Source: an uncultured Eubacteriales bacterium (lineage in GTDB: Bacteria; Bacillota; Clostridia; Oscillospirales; Oscillospiraceae). From it: a DNA stretch of 64,000 bases. The first letter of the stretch is position 1. Every line of letters starts with the position of its first letter. A program made the position numbers and the translations under genes. The notes below the pieces were generated by a model, which was given only the letters and a program-made list of their open reading frames with translations, did not search any database and was not told the DNA's origin. The stretch lies in contig URXY01000002.1 in assembly GCA_900552015.1 (NCBI GenBank), forward strand, positions 1-64,000. The letters are read 5' to 3'. Shown piece by piece: positions 1 through 8,446 of this stretch.

Positions 1-37
1 CTGTGATATGGTGTGTTGCTACCAGGAGGTGCAACGC

Positions 38-358
38 ATGAAAACATTACTCAAGGACATGTATGACTGCTTCTATGCCCCACCAGAGTTTTCAGAGCAG
101 AAGCAGGAATTGGAAGAATGTCACCAGACGCTGATTCAAGTGCTGGAGAAGCCGGAACGGCGGCTGGTGCTTCGAATCATGGATGCCCAGAGTCTGATGA
201 CAGAAGAACGCTCCATCGACAGCTTTATCTTTGGATTTGAGTTGGCGTGGCAGATTTCCATGGAACTAAATCAATTTGAAAAAGAGCACTCAGTCTCTCG
301 CTGTATGGCGAGGAAATCGGGCGCCCTCTCCATGTCCGAAAGGGAGGCCGCAACATGA
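38..358 (+). CDS. DUF6809-like mobile-element protein
   Basis: Small acidic helical protein of about 106 residues, typical of accessory genes in Clostridia mobile elements. The ATG at 38 is preferred over an upstream in-frame start because AGGAGGT lies 7 nt before it. The protein has a helical N-terminus (KTLLKDMYDCFY), a central PERRLVLRIMDAQ segment and a C-terminal FGFELAWQISMEL segment, as I recall for the DUF6809 family; its function is unknown. Its stop overlaps the next ATG (ATGA at 355-358), so it heads an operon with the decayed gene downstream. The leader just before it resembles the leaders at 27034 and 29497. Confidence 0.6.
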   Translation: MKTLLKDMYDCFYAPPEFSEQKQELEECHQTLIQVLEKPERRLVLRIMDAQSLMTEERSIDSFIFGFELAWQISMELNQFEKEHSVSRCMARKSGALSMSEREAAT

Positions 359-818
359 AGAAACGAATCATCACTGTCGCGGCATTCGCCGCCTGTCTGG
401 CCCTGTGTGCCGCTGTGTAGCCGCAGAGCGAACCAGCCGAGGAAACACCCGCAGTGCCAACTCCGATTGCTGTAACCGCCACACAGCCCAAACTCCTGGA
501 GATACCAGAAATCGAAGAAATCATAACTCCCGAGGAAAAAAGCTTGAAGTGATGAAACCAAAGCAGACTGATGTCGCTATCCCAACTCCAGAGCCAACGC
601 CAACTCCCACTCCGACAAAGGAAGCGATGGAAGTTTCAGAGCAAGAAAGCGAATCACAGAAAGAACCAGAACCCGCTCCAACATCATCTGACAGCGCTCC
701 GGACAACATGGTCTATGTATCGGGCTTCGGCTGGATAGAAAGCCAAGGCCCAACCATGTCGAATACGCCGAGGATATGTACGAGAACGGCAACAAAATTG
801 GGGGCATGGGATACATGA
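355..818 (+). pseudogene. Decayed proline/glutamate-rich secreted protein (DUF6550-like)
   Basis: The ATG at 355 opens a signal-peptide-like start (MKKRIITVAAFAACLALCAAV), but a TAG follows at 418. The same frame stays sensible (PQSEPAEETPAVPTP) to a TGA near 550. A second frame then carries the Pro/Thr/Glu-rich linker and NMVYVSGFGWIESQGP. A third frame, entered near 750, continues NHVEYAEDMYENGNKIG. Joined, the pieces give one secreted protein of the DUF6550 type often found after DUF6809-like genes. One nonsense change (probably TGG to TAG) and at least two frameshifts make it a pseudogene. The family name is from memory; the disablements are read directly. Confidence 0.6.
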
Positions 819-858
819 AAAGCAGTGCGGTATCAGGCCAAGCCTGGTACCGTACTGC

Positions 859-1818
859 TTATTCCGTTTCATTCTCCAATGCGTCGCTGAATATCTCGTG
901 GACATGAATCAGTGCTGCGACCTCGCAGGCAAACCGATTCGCCAGCGCCTTCTCCTCCCACCAAGTCCTCTGCGGCGTTGCGTCATGTCCCGCATTCTGC
1001 TCCGCCTCCGCTTTGGCCTCGCGGATGGCCTTCTGCGCGGAGAGCCACCGCCCATAGGCGCCGCCGTACAAGTCCCTTTTCAGTTTCCGCAGCGCGGCCT
1101 TGTACGCCTTCTCCGCTCCGCTGGGGCCGTTGTAGTTGAGCCGAATGGCCAGCTCCTGAAAAGTCATGCCGACCTCGTCCGGCTGGCCGATGCCGAGGTA
1201 GCTTCGCACCAGATTCAGCTCTCTGGGCGTCAGCACCTCCTCCATCCGCTGCATCAGCAGCGTCCGGCGCATGAGGCGGTCATAGGCCACGGCAGAATCG
1301 CCGCCGCAGCTGACGGAGAACACATCGTCACCTAACTGCCGGACGCAAAACAGCGTCCGGTATTCTTTTATCAACGCCCCAGCCACCTTGGCAGATACAT
1401 TCAGTTCTCCGCACACCACCTTGACCAGCTCAGCATCAGATGAGCCCCATCCCTCGGCACAGAGGTATGCCACCCTGCGCAGTTGATTGTACCGGCTGAT
1501 GGGAATGGACAGAGAGGAAGAATGCTGTGCGGCGTAGTCGGACAGCGCCGCTTCTATCGCGGGCGTCGCATAGGTCAGCAGCTTTGTTCCGTAGGCGGGA
1601 TCAAAGTGCCCCGCCGCGTCCAGCAGCGCCAACGCCGCCTCCTGCTTCAAATCCTCCATCTCACACCACGGTGTGTACGCCCGCGCCAGTTCGGTGAGGT
1701 AACCCTCGTTCTGTGAGACGAGCCGCTCCGCGGCGTTTTTGTCTCCGGCTTGCATCCGCAAAGCCAGCTCTTCATTGCAGGGGCTATCTCCTGCAACGGT
1801 GTACATATTTTTCGTCAC
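859..1818 (-). CDS. Mobile-element sigma-70-family factor
   Basis: 319-residue sigma-70-like protein. Region 2 is at roughly residues 20-100 (NEGYLTELARAYTPWCEMEDLKQEA, then LLDAAGHFDPAYGTKLLTYA). A region-4-like helix-turn-helix is around residues 195-245 (LTPRELNLVRSYLG, then MTFQELAIRLNYNGPSGAEKAYKAALRKL). The C-terminal 70 residues are charged and have no domain I recognise. The start is a GTG with a purine-rich RBS, 16 nt after the DUF6076 gene on the same strand, so the two are probably co-transcribed. It presumably directs transcription of element genes; the target promoters are not known. Confidence 0.75.
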   Translation of the reverse strand: MTKNMYTVAGDSPCNEELALRMQAGDKNAAERLVSQNEGYLTELARAYTPWCEMEDLKQEAALALLDAAGHFDPAYGTKLLTYATPAIEAALSDYAAQHSSSLSIPISRYNQLRRVAYLCAEGWGSSDAELVKVVCGELNVSAKVAGALIKEYRTLFCVRQLGDDVFSVSCGGDSAVAYDRLMRRTLLMQRMEEVLTPRELNLVRSYLGIGQPDEVGMTFQELAIRLNYNGPSGAEKAYKAALRKLKRDLYGGAYGRWLSAQKAIREAKAEAEQNAGHDATPQRTWWEEKALANRFACEVAALIHVHEIFSDALENETE

Positions 1819-1834
1819 AGGAACGCCCCCTTCC

Positions 1835-2944
1835 TCATTTCAGCCGCTTTTCTGCCTCCGCGTAAATGTGCTCCAATTCCATGTCCCGCGCATATCCGTC
1901 AGCGGCATAGTCATTGTCCATCAGCGCCTTATCCCGGTAGCTCTCCGCCAGATACAGCGCCTCCCGCCGCAGGTCATCGGAGATTTTTCCTCTCTGGTGA
2001 TGCTTGCGGATCGTCCCGGTTCGGGTATTGAACAGGCGGTAGACCGGGTGCTGCTTGTTCTGCTCCTTCTGGTGCATCATCGCGCCATACTGCCGACAGG
2101 TATAGCGATTGTCCTGCGGTGCGACGCCGTCGCAGTATTTGGGGATGTGACCGTTGGTGGTCAGAAAATATTTCCCGCAGCCTTGGCACTGGCTGGGCGC
2201 GTGGCCGTGGTGCAACCCGTTCAAAAGGTCGTAGGTGTAAAAATCTGTGAGCCGCAGGAAAGATACCCGTTCCACAAACACCATTTCTTTTTCGTTTTTA
2301 GGACTGCGGGCAAACACATAGGTGGAGGACAGCTCCGGGTAAACCGTGAACGGCTCCATATCCAAGCTCTGTAAACTCCGCATCTCATCCCAAAACTGCT
2401 CGCTGTTGAAGCAGTCATGCGCGGCCACGGCGAAATGTGTTTCGTTCCGTTTTTTCAGACGCCGCAGATAATCCAGCTCAAAGAACCGCCCCGCTGCATA
2501 GAAGTGATACATGGCGATTGGGATGCGTATGATCCCGATGCAGAATCTCAGGAACTCCGTCTGGAACTCCGAATCGGGCGTCCGTATTTGCAGGAGGTTT
2601 CTTTCGTCAAACAGGATATTGATCCGGCGCATTTCCTTCTCGTAGTCATTGTAGCAAAAGGGTGGATACTTCCAAAGCAGTTCAGTCAGATACAATATCC
2701 GTTCCCGCAGCTGCGGGAATACCGCCGCAGCCTCCTCATCGCTGCCCTGTACCACCACAGGGAACAGGAAGGTCGGTGCGCCGCCGGCCTGTATCAGCTC
2801 CGGCAGTTTTTCTTCGGGAATGTTCAGAATGGACATCGCCATGAATCCCGCCTGGAACTCCTTCTCCTGATAAAAGATCTTGTCATTCCAGACATCCATT
2901 GTGAACTGCGTGAAATCGTTGTTCTGCTGTACTCCCAGCGGCAT
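1835..2944 (-). CDS. DUF6076-type protein with a Cys-rich zinc-binding motif
   Basis: About 369 residues. The ATG at 2944 is chosen because AGGAGGG sits 6 nt upstream; an in-frame start at 2998 lacks an RBS. The N-terminal two thirds is mostly helical with no catalytic motif I recognise. The C-terminal third has CQGCGKYF, then HIPKYCDG and a later Cys (YTCRQYG), a CxxC...C...C arrangement typical of a small zinc-binding domain. Similar proteins recur in Clostridia integrative elements as DUF6076; function unknown. It lies upstream of the element sigma factor in the same direction. Confidence 0.6.
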   Translation of the reverse strand: MPLGVQQNNDFTQFTMDVWNDKIFYQEKEFQAGFMAMSILNIPEEKLPELIQAGGAPTFLFPVVVQGSDEEAAAVFPQLRERILYLTELLWKYPPFCYNDYEKEMRRINILFDERNLLQIRTPDSEFQTEFLRFCIGIIRIPIAMYHFYAAGRFFELDYLRRLKKRNETHFAVAAHDCFNSEQFWDEMRSLQSLDMEPFTVYPELSSTYVFARSPKNEKEMVFVERVSFLRLTDFYTYDLLNGLHHGHAPSQCQGCGKYFLTTNGHIPKYCDGVAPQDNRYTCRQYGAMMHQKEQNKQHPVYRLFNTRTGTIRKHHQRGKISDDLRREALYLAESYRDKALMDNDYAADGYARDMELEHIYAEAEKRLK

Positions 2945-3030
2945 AGCATTGCCCTCCTGTCCCATATCCGTTTTGCATCTGTCCCGCAATATTCTCATTC
3001 TATCAAAAAATACAGAATAATCAAGTGAAA

Positions 3031-3065
3031 GGGTTAGAGCCTCGACTGAAGCGAGGTCTCTGCCC
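3031..3065 (+). other. Leader hairpin before the RepA-like gene
   Basis: Imperfect inverted repeat: arms at 3031-3044 and 3052-3065 with a 7-nt loop, ending 27 nt before the ATPase start. No U-run follows, so it is not a standard terminator; it may affect translation or replication control. Confidence 0.4.
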
Positions 3066-3091
3066 TTACCTTTTTATCTGGAGGTTTTTTT

Positions 3092-4147
3092 ATGTCTCAA
3101 ATCAACCGACTGCAAACCATTGACGCGGACACGTTGCAAAGCACCGCTTACGAACCGGTCTCCTTCGTGGTCGACGATCTGCTGCCACAGGGACTGCACC
3201 TGCTGGCAGGCGCGCCGAAGATCGGCAAATCGTGGCTGGCGCTGTGGCTGTGTCTCTGCGCCGCGCAGGGCAAGCCGCTCTGGACGTTCGCCACACGGCC
3301 ATGCGAGGTGCTGTACCTCTGTCTGGAGGACAGCTTCCAGCGTATCCAGAGCCGCCTCTTTGATCTCACAGAGGACGCACCGCCCACGCTGCACTTCGCC
3401 GTCATGTCCCAGCAGCTCCACAACGGGCTGGTGGAACAGATCGAGCAATTCCTGAAGGAGCATCCGCAGACCAGGCTCATCGTCATCGACACGCTCCAGC
3501 GCATCCGCACCGCGGGCAATGACGCAAACCCGTATGCCAGCGACTACCGAGACATCGGCGTTCTGAAAGCGCTGGCGGACAAGCACCGCATTGCCATTCT
3601 GCTGGTGCATCATCTGCGGAAGATGAATGACGATGATCCCATGAACATGATTTCCGGCACCACCGGACTCAGCGGTGCCACCGACAGCAACTTCGTCCTC
3701 CGCAAGAGCAAGCGCAGAGAGAACACAGCCACGCTCTACTGCACCGGACGGGACATCCCCTACCGGGAACTGGCATTGGAGTTCGACGGTGAGGATCATG
3801 TCTGGAAACTGCTGTCAGATGACTGCGAACAGAAAAAGCAGCCCAACGAGAGAATTCTTTTTCTTCTCTTTGAATTGCTGCGCCGGCAGCCGGAGATCAG
3901 CGCCCCTGCCAAGGTGCTGTTGGAAAAGATCGACCCTGCCGATACAGAGGGGCTGACCCCCAACAGCTTCTCCCACCGAATCCGCAAAAGTGTTGACGCT
4001 CTAAGGAGAAGCGGCATTACGGTGTCCTTCCGCAAGAGCAACGGCGACCGTCTGATCTGCCTGAAAAGGGTCGATGGTGTCGATGATCCCGCTGCCGGAA
4101 ACATCGTCACCATCGACTCTGAGAACCCGCCGTGTTTCGGCGTGTGA
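3092..4147 (+). CDS. RepA-like AAA ATPase (replicative helicase family)
   Basis: 351-residue P-loop ATPase. Walker A GAPKIGKS is at residues 40-47 and Walker B RLIVIDTLQ near 128-136, followed by a RecA-like core (ILLVHHLRK, ISGTTGLSGATDSNFVLRK). This is the RepA/RSF1010-like hexameric helicase fold seen in mobile elements and phages. The C-terminal about 90 residues look like a winged-helix extension (ILFLLFELLRRQPEI, LTPNSFSHRIRKSVDALRRSGI). GGAGG precedes the ATG. It probably helps replicate the excised element, and its position just before the mobilization genes fits that role. Confidence 0.75.
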   Translation: MSQINRLQTIDADTLQSTAYEPVSFVVDDLLPQGLHLLAGAPKIGKSWLALWLCLCAAQGKPLWTFATRPCEVLYLCLEDSFQRIQSRLFDLTEDAPPTLHFAVMSQQLHNGLVEQIEQFLKEHPQTRLIVIDTLQRIRTAGNDANPYASDYRDIGVLKALADKHRIAILLVHHLRKMNDDDPMNMISGTTGLSGATDSNFVLRKSKRRENTATLYCTGRDIPYRELALEFDGEDHVWKLLSDDCEQKKQPNERILFLLFELLRRQPEISAPAKVLLEKIDPADTEGLTPNSFSHRIRKSVDALRRSGITVSFRKSNGDRLICLKRVDGVDDPAAGNIVTIDSENPPCFGV

Positions 4148-4593
4148 GCCGCTGTGTGCGCGGTTAAGGGCTGGGGTGGCGTGTGTACCCGCCGAGAGGA
4201 TATTCTGCCCGCACGGGGCAAATTCCGAGACGGCATAAAAACGGCGAATACGCCGCCAAGCCCTCTGCGCGTCCAGCGTTTCAGCAGCATGAAGCGCACG
4301 CCGAGGGTAGTGATCCCACCCCCATGCAGGAACGCCGAAAAATGTAAACCGGGAGTCTTATCACCTCCCCCAACAGGGCTCCCGCCAAAACCCAGCGAAG
4401 CGGTTTCGGTGGGAAGAGGACGAGCGACAGAGAGAGCGAGTCCTGCCGCTTGCGGCGGGACGAGGGATTCGTCGTCCGCTCGGACGACGGCCAGCATCGC
4501 ATTTGTCTGGTCTGCGGCGAAGCCGCTGCCCTGCCAAATGCCCCGGGCGGGCGGAAGCCCTGCACCCACTTTTAGCTACGATTGGAGGAAAAC
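4148..4593 (+). other. GC-rich non-coding gap, candidate oriT
   Basis: About 450 nt without a convincing gene, directly before mobC and the relaxase, where oriT usually lies. It holds several inverted repeats: 4442-4460 (GCCGC/GCGGC type), a perfect pair with 9-nt arms and a 2-nt loop at 4470-4489, and a nested one (CATTTG at 4500, GCGGC-GAA-GCCGC at 4514-4526, CAAATG at 4535). Open frames across it have no RBS and low-complexity translations. The nic site cannot be identified by eye. Confidence 0.45.
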
Positions 4594-4899
4594 ATGAAAA
4601 AAGATATCAAATTCAGCACGCGCATGGCGTCCGCTGACCGTGAGAAGATCAGGGCACTGGCGGCGAAGGCCCATATGTCCATGAGCGACTATGTCACCGC
4701 CTGCTGCCTCGGCAAACGGATCGTTGTCATTGACGAGCAAAAGGAATTGCTCCGGCAGCTCAAGGGCATCGGCAGCAACATCAACCGCCTCACCATCCTT
4801 GCCAACATGGGTAAGGTGCAGATCATCAATCTGGAGAAAGCTGCCAGTGAGCTATCCGAGGTCAGCGCCGCGCTGCGCGCGGCAGTGGAAGGTCGGTGA
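4594..4899 (+). CDS. mobC: MobC-like relaxosome accessory protein
   Basis: 101-residue basic protein with a ribbon-helix-helix start (DIKFSTRMASADREKIRALAAKAHMSMSDYV) and a C-terminal helix (LKGIGSNINRLTILANMGKVQ), the pattern of MobC relaxosome proteins that bind oriT and help the relaxase nick. ATG at 4594 follows GGAGG with good spacing. Its TGA overlaps the relaxase GTG start (GTGA at 4896), so the two are translationally coupled. Confidence 0.85.
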   Translation: MKKDIKFSTRMASADREKIRALAAKAHMSMSDYVTACCLGKRIVVIDEQKELLRQLKGIGSNINRLTILANMGKVQIINLEKAASELSEVSAALRAAVEGR

Positions 4900-6347
4900 G
4901 CCGTATCGCCATCGTACATTTCGTGAACTACAAAAAGGGAACGCAGTCCCGCGCCGCCATGCGCGGCGTGATGCTCTATGTCATGCAGGAAAAGAAAACC
5001 ACATGGGAGGGCGCGCCGCTCGTCAGCGGCATCAACTGCCAAGTGCAAAGCGTCTACGACGATTTCCTGAACACGAAACTGCTCTACCACAAGGACGGCG
5101 GCGTGATGTTCTACCACATGGTACAAAGCTTTCCGAAGGGCGAAGCCGTTGATCCCCGGCAGGCCCACGAAGCTGCGCGGCGGCTGGCGGAATACTTCGA
5201 CGGCTGCGAGGTGCTGGTCTGCACCCATGTAGACCGGGAACACATCCACTCCCACTGCGTCATCAACTCCGTCAACTTTGAGACAGGCAAGAAGCTGCAC
5301 ATGGCAAAGGAGCAGCTGCAGGAGCTGATGCGGCGCAACGACGCGATCTGTCTGGAGATGGGGCTGCCGGTCTTTGAGCCGACCGCGCAGCAGGCCCGCG
5401 GCATGAGCGGTGCGGAATACCACACGGCTCTGAAGGGTCAAAGCTGGAAGCTGCGGCTCATGAACACCATCGACGAGTGCATGAAATACGCCGCCGACAA
5501 GGACGCTTTCGTTTCCCTAATGGCGTCCGAGGGTTATCAGGTGCGATGGGAAAACAACCGCAAGTACATCACCTACACCACACCGGACGGCATGAGGTGC
5601 CGCGACAGCAAATTACACGAGGAAAAGTATTGCAAGGAGGCCATGGAACATGAATTCAGAATACGGGCAAAGCTCGTCCAAAGAAAATTCCATCGAGCAG
5701 CGAAAATCGATGGAGGAATTGAAGCGGATGAATCAGCCGAACTGCGCGCCGCCGTCTGCACCGCAGCCGATCCAGCCCATTGTGATCCAGTGCGATCTGC
5801 CGCAGGCGATGGACAAGCTGACGGAGCAGGCAGACGGAATAAACTGGGAGCTGGAGGAAATTCGGAAGACCCTGTCGGAGCTAAAAACGCGCGTCGACCT
5901 GACACCGGTGCAGCAGTCTCTGGCGGAGATGCAGAGATCGCTGACAGAGATGAACAAGCTGCTGGAACGGGTTGGGAACCTGAGCGAGAAGTATTCCTCC
6001 AAGTGGATCGACTGGCTCCCGGATTTCAGCCTGCTGGTGGCCCTCAAGTGGATTATGCTGGTGCTGATCCTTGGCACGGCGGCACTGGCAGGGTGGTATG
6101 GCGCGGCGGCGATCCGCAGCCTGTTTCTCTGATGCCCGCCGTGGCCGGGTTGACCGCTGTGGGGACATTGATGGACGAGGATGAGGACGCTGAGGAAAAG
6201 CGGCGGCGCATGGAGGCGAAGATCGCCGCCGAAAACTTCGGTGCGGTGATCGGCTTCGCCGCGGGCGCGGCTATGGCGGTGAAAGAAAAATTGGACGAGC
6301 AGGCTGTGCAAGAAAAACAGCAGCAAACGATGGGAGGATTAGGATGA
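4896..6347 (+). CDS. Relaxase / mobilization nuclease (MobA/VirD2-like)
   Basis: 483-residue ORF whose N-terminal ~260 residues form a relaxase domain. It shows VNYKKGTQSRAAMRGVMLYVM near the start and a metal-binding HUH-type motif HVDREHIHSHCVIN around residue 115. It nicks oriT and pilots the strand in conjugal mobilization. GTG start overlaps the mobC stop. Residues ~255-410 are unusually Gly/Ala/Asp-rich; the same DNA encodes a convincing MobB-like protein in another frame (5650-6132). After that the relaxase frame regains protein-like sequence (LMDEDEDAEEKRRRMEAKIAAENFGAVIGFAAGAA). Either the relaxase carries this tail or the last 72 codons from ATG 6132 form a separate small gene coupled by TGATG. 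Confidence 0.8.
   Translation: MSRIAIVHFVNYKKGTQSRAAMRGVMLYVMQEKKTTWEGAPLVSGINCQVQSVYDDFLNTKLLYHKDGGVMFYHMVQSFPKGEAVDPRQAHEAARRLAEYFDGCEVLVCTHVDREHIHSHCVINSVNFETGKKLHMAKEQLQELMRRNDAICLEMGLPVFEPTAQQARGMSGAEYHTALKGQSWKLRLMNTIDECMKYAADKDAFVSLMASEGYQVRWENNRKYITYTTPDGMRCRDSKLHEEKYCKEAMEHEFRIRAKLVQRKFHRAAKIDGGIEADESAELRAAVCTAADPAHCDPVRSAAGDGQADGAGRRNKLGAGGNSEDPVGAKNARRPDTGAAVSGGDAEIADRDEQAAGTGWEPEREVFLQVDRLAPGFQPAGGPQVDYAGADPWHGGTGRVVWRGGDPQPVSLMPAVAGLTAVGTLMDEDEDAEEKRRRMEAKIAAENFGAVIGFAAGAAMAVKEKLDEQAVQEKQQQTMGGLG
5650..6132 (+). CDS. MobB-like mobilization protein nested in the relaxase gene
   Basis: 160-residue protein fully inside the relaxase ORF in a different frame. An AAGGAGG precedes ATG 5650. 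It has a polar N-terminus, a Pro/Gln-rich stretch (SAPQPIQPIVIQ), a coiled-coil-like segment (EEIRKTLSELKTRVDLTPVQQSLAEMQRSLTEM region) and one C-terminal membrane helix (LLVALKWIMLVLILGTAALAG). This matches membrane-anchored MobB proteins that stabilise relaxosomes, and the nesting mirrors ColE1-type mobB inside mobA. Its stop overlaps an ATG (TGATG, 6130-6134). Confidence 0.7.
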   Translation: MNSEYGQSSSKENSIEQRKSMEELKRMNQPNCAPPSAPQPIQPIVIQCDLPQAMDKLTEQADGINWELEEIRKTLSELKTRVDLTPVQQSLAEMQRSLTEMNKLLERVGNLSEKYSSKWIDWLPDFSLLVALKWIMLVLILGTAALAGWYGAAAIRSLFL

Positions 6348-6628
6348 AACAGGATTGGGAAATTTATCGTGACACGGGCATCCTCGGCGCCTACCGGCCG
6401 GAGCAGGTCATCCTGCGCCGCTCCGAGGACGGCGGCGTGGAAACTCTGTTCCGCGACAGCACAGCCAAGTGGGAGGGCAATGACCTCACCCGTCAACGGG
6501 CGATGCTGGTTGGTGGGAAGTGCTTCCTTGTGACCTCCGTATTCCCCGGCGGCGCATCGGCAACACCCACAGACAAGCTCCTGCAGCTTATCGACACAAA
6601 GTTAGGGCGGGAGCAGCATGAGCAGTAA
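6344..6628 (+). CDS. TnpW-like small transposon protein
   Basis: 94 residues; start overlaps the relaxase stop (ATGA). The C-terminal half (GKCFLVTSVFPGGASATPTDKLLQLI) resembles the short TnpW-type proteins next to TnpX recombinases, in which a two-strand segment is followed by DKLxxLI. The N-terminal half (YRPEQVILRRSEDGG) is not recognised. Function unknown. Confidence 0.5.
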   Translation: MKQDWEIYRDTGILGAYRPEQVILRRSEDGGVETLFRDSTAKWEGNDLTRQRAMLVGGKCFLVTSVFPGGASATPTDKLLQLIDTKLGREQHEQ

Positions 6629-6650
6629 AATTCCGGTAGACTTGCGAGAG

Positions 6651-6682
6651 CCGGTGCGGTATACTTCGTGTTACCGTACCGG
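6651..6682 (+). other. Hairpin in the recombinase leader
   Basis: Inverted repeat with 11-nt arms (6651-6661 and 6672-6682, one mismatch), about 27 nt before the recombinase ATG, with no U-run. It may act on mRNA stability or bind recombinase. Confidence 0.35.
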
Positions 6683-6708
6683 CCTGCCCCAACGAAAAGG
6701 AGGTAACT

Positions 6709-8400
6709 ATGGCAGGTCAAGAAGATCAGCAATACACCGTACTCTACGGGCGGCTCAGTCAGGAGGACGAGCGGGCCGGAGAGTCCAACAGCATTCAGCA
6801 CCAGCGCACCCTGCTGGAGAAATACGCAAAAGAAAAGGGCTTCGAGAACACCATCTTCCTTGCGGATGACGGCTACTCTGGTACGAACTTCGAGCGGCCT
6901 TCATGGAAAAAGATCGTGGAGATGATCGAAGCAGGACAGGTGGCGAACCTCATCGTAAAGGACGCCTCCCGCTTGGGGCGAGAATACCTTCAGGTGGGCT
7001 ATTACATGGAGATATATTTTCCCCAGAAGAATGTCCGCTTCATCGCTGTCAACGATGGCGTGGATTCAACAGTGGAGAGCAGCAATGACTTCAACCCCAT
7101 CCGCAACTGGGCCAACGAGCTTCACGCCAAGGATACCAGCCGCAAGGTCCGTGCGGTCATGAAAATGAAAGCGGAGCAGGGAGAGCGGCTGGGCGGCAGA
7201 CCGCCCTACGGCTATCGGAAAAGTGATGGTGACGCCAACACGCTGGTTCCGGACGAGGACACCGCGCCTGTGGTGAAGCGCATCTTCTCCCTCTGCGCCG
7301 CTGGAAACGGCCCCAAGCGAATCGCCACCATCCTCACTAAAGAGCAGGTGGTGAACCCGTCCAACGCCTACTACCGCAAGACTGGAAAAAGCCATCGGGG
7401 ACTGGACACCACCAGACCCTGCCTGTGGTCTTCCAACAGCGTCACCAGCATTCTGAACAATGAGGTCTACCTCGGACACTCGGTTGGGCTTCGCACCACT
7501 ACGATCTCCTACAAAAACAAGCAGCGTGTGGAGCGCCCTGAAAGTGAGCGGTTCGTGGTGAAGAACACCCACGAAGCCCTTGTCACGCAGGAGCAGTGGG
7601 ACATCGTGCAGGAGGTGCGTCAGCACAAAAAGCGTGTCCCCAAGCACATGGACGAGCCGAACATCTTCTCTGGACTGGTGTTCTGCGCGGATTGCGGCAA
7701 GCCGCTGGTGCTGCACAGAGCCAGCACGATGAAGCGGACGGAGTACAACTTCAAGTGCTACACCTACGGCAAAAAGGGCAAGACCGTTTGCACGCCGCAT
7801 CACATCCGGGAGTTTGAACTGAAAGCCGTTGTGCTGGAGGACTTACGCCGGGTGACGCACTTTGCGCGGATGAAGGAAAAGCAGTTCGCCGCCTACATCA
7901 GCAGCAAGAATACGCTGGAGCTGCGGCGTGAGATGAACACGATCCAAAAAGATCTGGATACCATGCGGCGGCGCAGAGAGGAACTGTCCAAGCTGTTCAA
8001 GCGGCTCTATGAGGACAATGTGCTGGGGCGGGTGACCGATGAGCAGTACCGGATGCTGGCGGGCGATTACACCGTCGAACAGAAAGCGTTGGAGGAACAG
8101 ATCCCCGAAAAGGAGGCCCGGCTGGAAAAGCTGAAAGCCGCCTCCGCCAACGTGAACACGTTCGTTGAGAAGGCGAAGCAGTACACCGCCATCGACGAAC
8201 TGACGCCGGAGCTGCTGCGGCTGTTCATCCAGCGGATCGAGGTGGGAGAGCGGGCAGAGAAATATTCCCGCAGCGCAAGCCAGAGCATCCGCATCGTATA
8301 CCGCGACATCGGCACGGTGGACAGCGCGATGGAGCAGGGCGAGGAGCAGCCGCATATAGCGCTGCCCCTGAGCGAGGTATTACGCCAGCTTCCCGCATAA
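6709..8400 (+). CDS. tnpX: Large serine recombinase (TnpX family)
   Basis: 563 residues, the size of TnpX-type transposases that excise and insert Tn4451-like elements. The resolvase domain starts VLYGRLSQEDE with likely nucleophile Ser17, followed by KDASRLGREYLQVGYY. The recombinase domain follows (GGRPPYGYRKSDGDANTLVPDE), then a Cys-rich zinc ribbon (CADCGKPLVLHRAS, KCYTYGKKGKTVCTPHHIRE) and a long coiled coil near residues 395-470. AAAGGAGG precedes the ATG. It is the last element gene; chromosomal sequence resumes within about 100 nt. Confidence 0.92.
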   Translation: MAGQEDQQYTVLYGRLSQEDERAGESNSIQHQRTLLEKYAKEKGFENTIFLADDGYSGTNFERPSWKKIVEMIEAGQVANLIVKDASRLGREYLQVGYYMEIYFPQKNVRFIAVNDGVDSTVESSNDFNPIRNWANELHAKDTSRKVRAVMKMKAEQGERLGGRPPYGYRKSDGDANTLVPDEDTAPVVKRIFSLCAAGNGPKRIATILTKEQVVNPSNAYYRKTGKSHRGLDTTRPCLWSSNSVTSILNNEVYLGHSVGLRTTTISYKNKQRVERPESERFVVKNTHEALVTQEQWDIVQEVRQHKKRVPKHMDEPNIFSGLVFCADCGKPLVLHRASTMKRTEYNFKCYTYGKKGKTVCTPHHIREFELKAVVLEDLRRVTHFARMKEKQFAAYISSKNTLELRREMNTIQKDLDTMRRRREELSKLFKRLYEDNVLGRVTDEQYRMLAGDYTVEQKALEEQIPEKEARLEKLKAASANVNTFVEKAKQYTAIDELTPELLRLFIQRIEVGERAEKYSRSASQSIRIVYRDIGTVDSAMEQGEEQPHIALPLSEVLRQLPA

Positions 8401-8424
8401 TAAAAACAGAGAAAAAGCAAGAAA

Positions 8425-8446
8425 GCGGACAGCAAACGCTGTCCGC
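8425..8446 (-). terminator. Hairpin between recombinase and antiporter
   Basis: Perfect 9-nt arms around a 4-nt loop. On the minus strand a T-rich run follows, so it better suits transcripts from the antiporter gene; it could also end the recombinase transcript. Confidence 0.55.

Noticed and set aside
1739..2374. 211-codon plus-strand frame over the sigma and DUF6076 genes
   Set aside because: Spans two convincing minus-strand genes; composition not protein-like.
4154..4597. 147-codon frame before mobC
   Set aside because: No RBS, Pro/Ala/Ser-rich, covers the inverted repeats; more likely oriT region.
6618..6869. 83-codon frame overlapping the recombinase start
   Set aside because: Lacks RBS and runs out of frame through the recombinase N-terminus.
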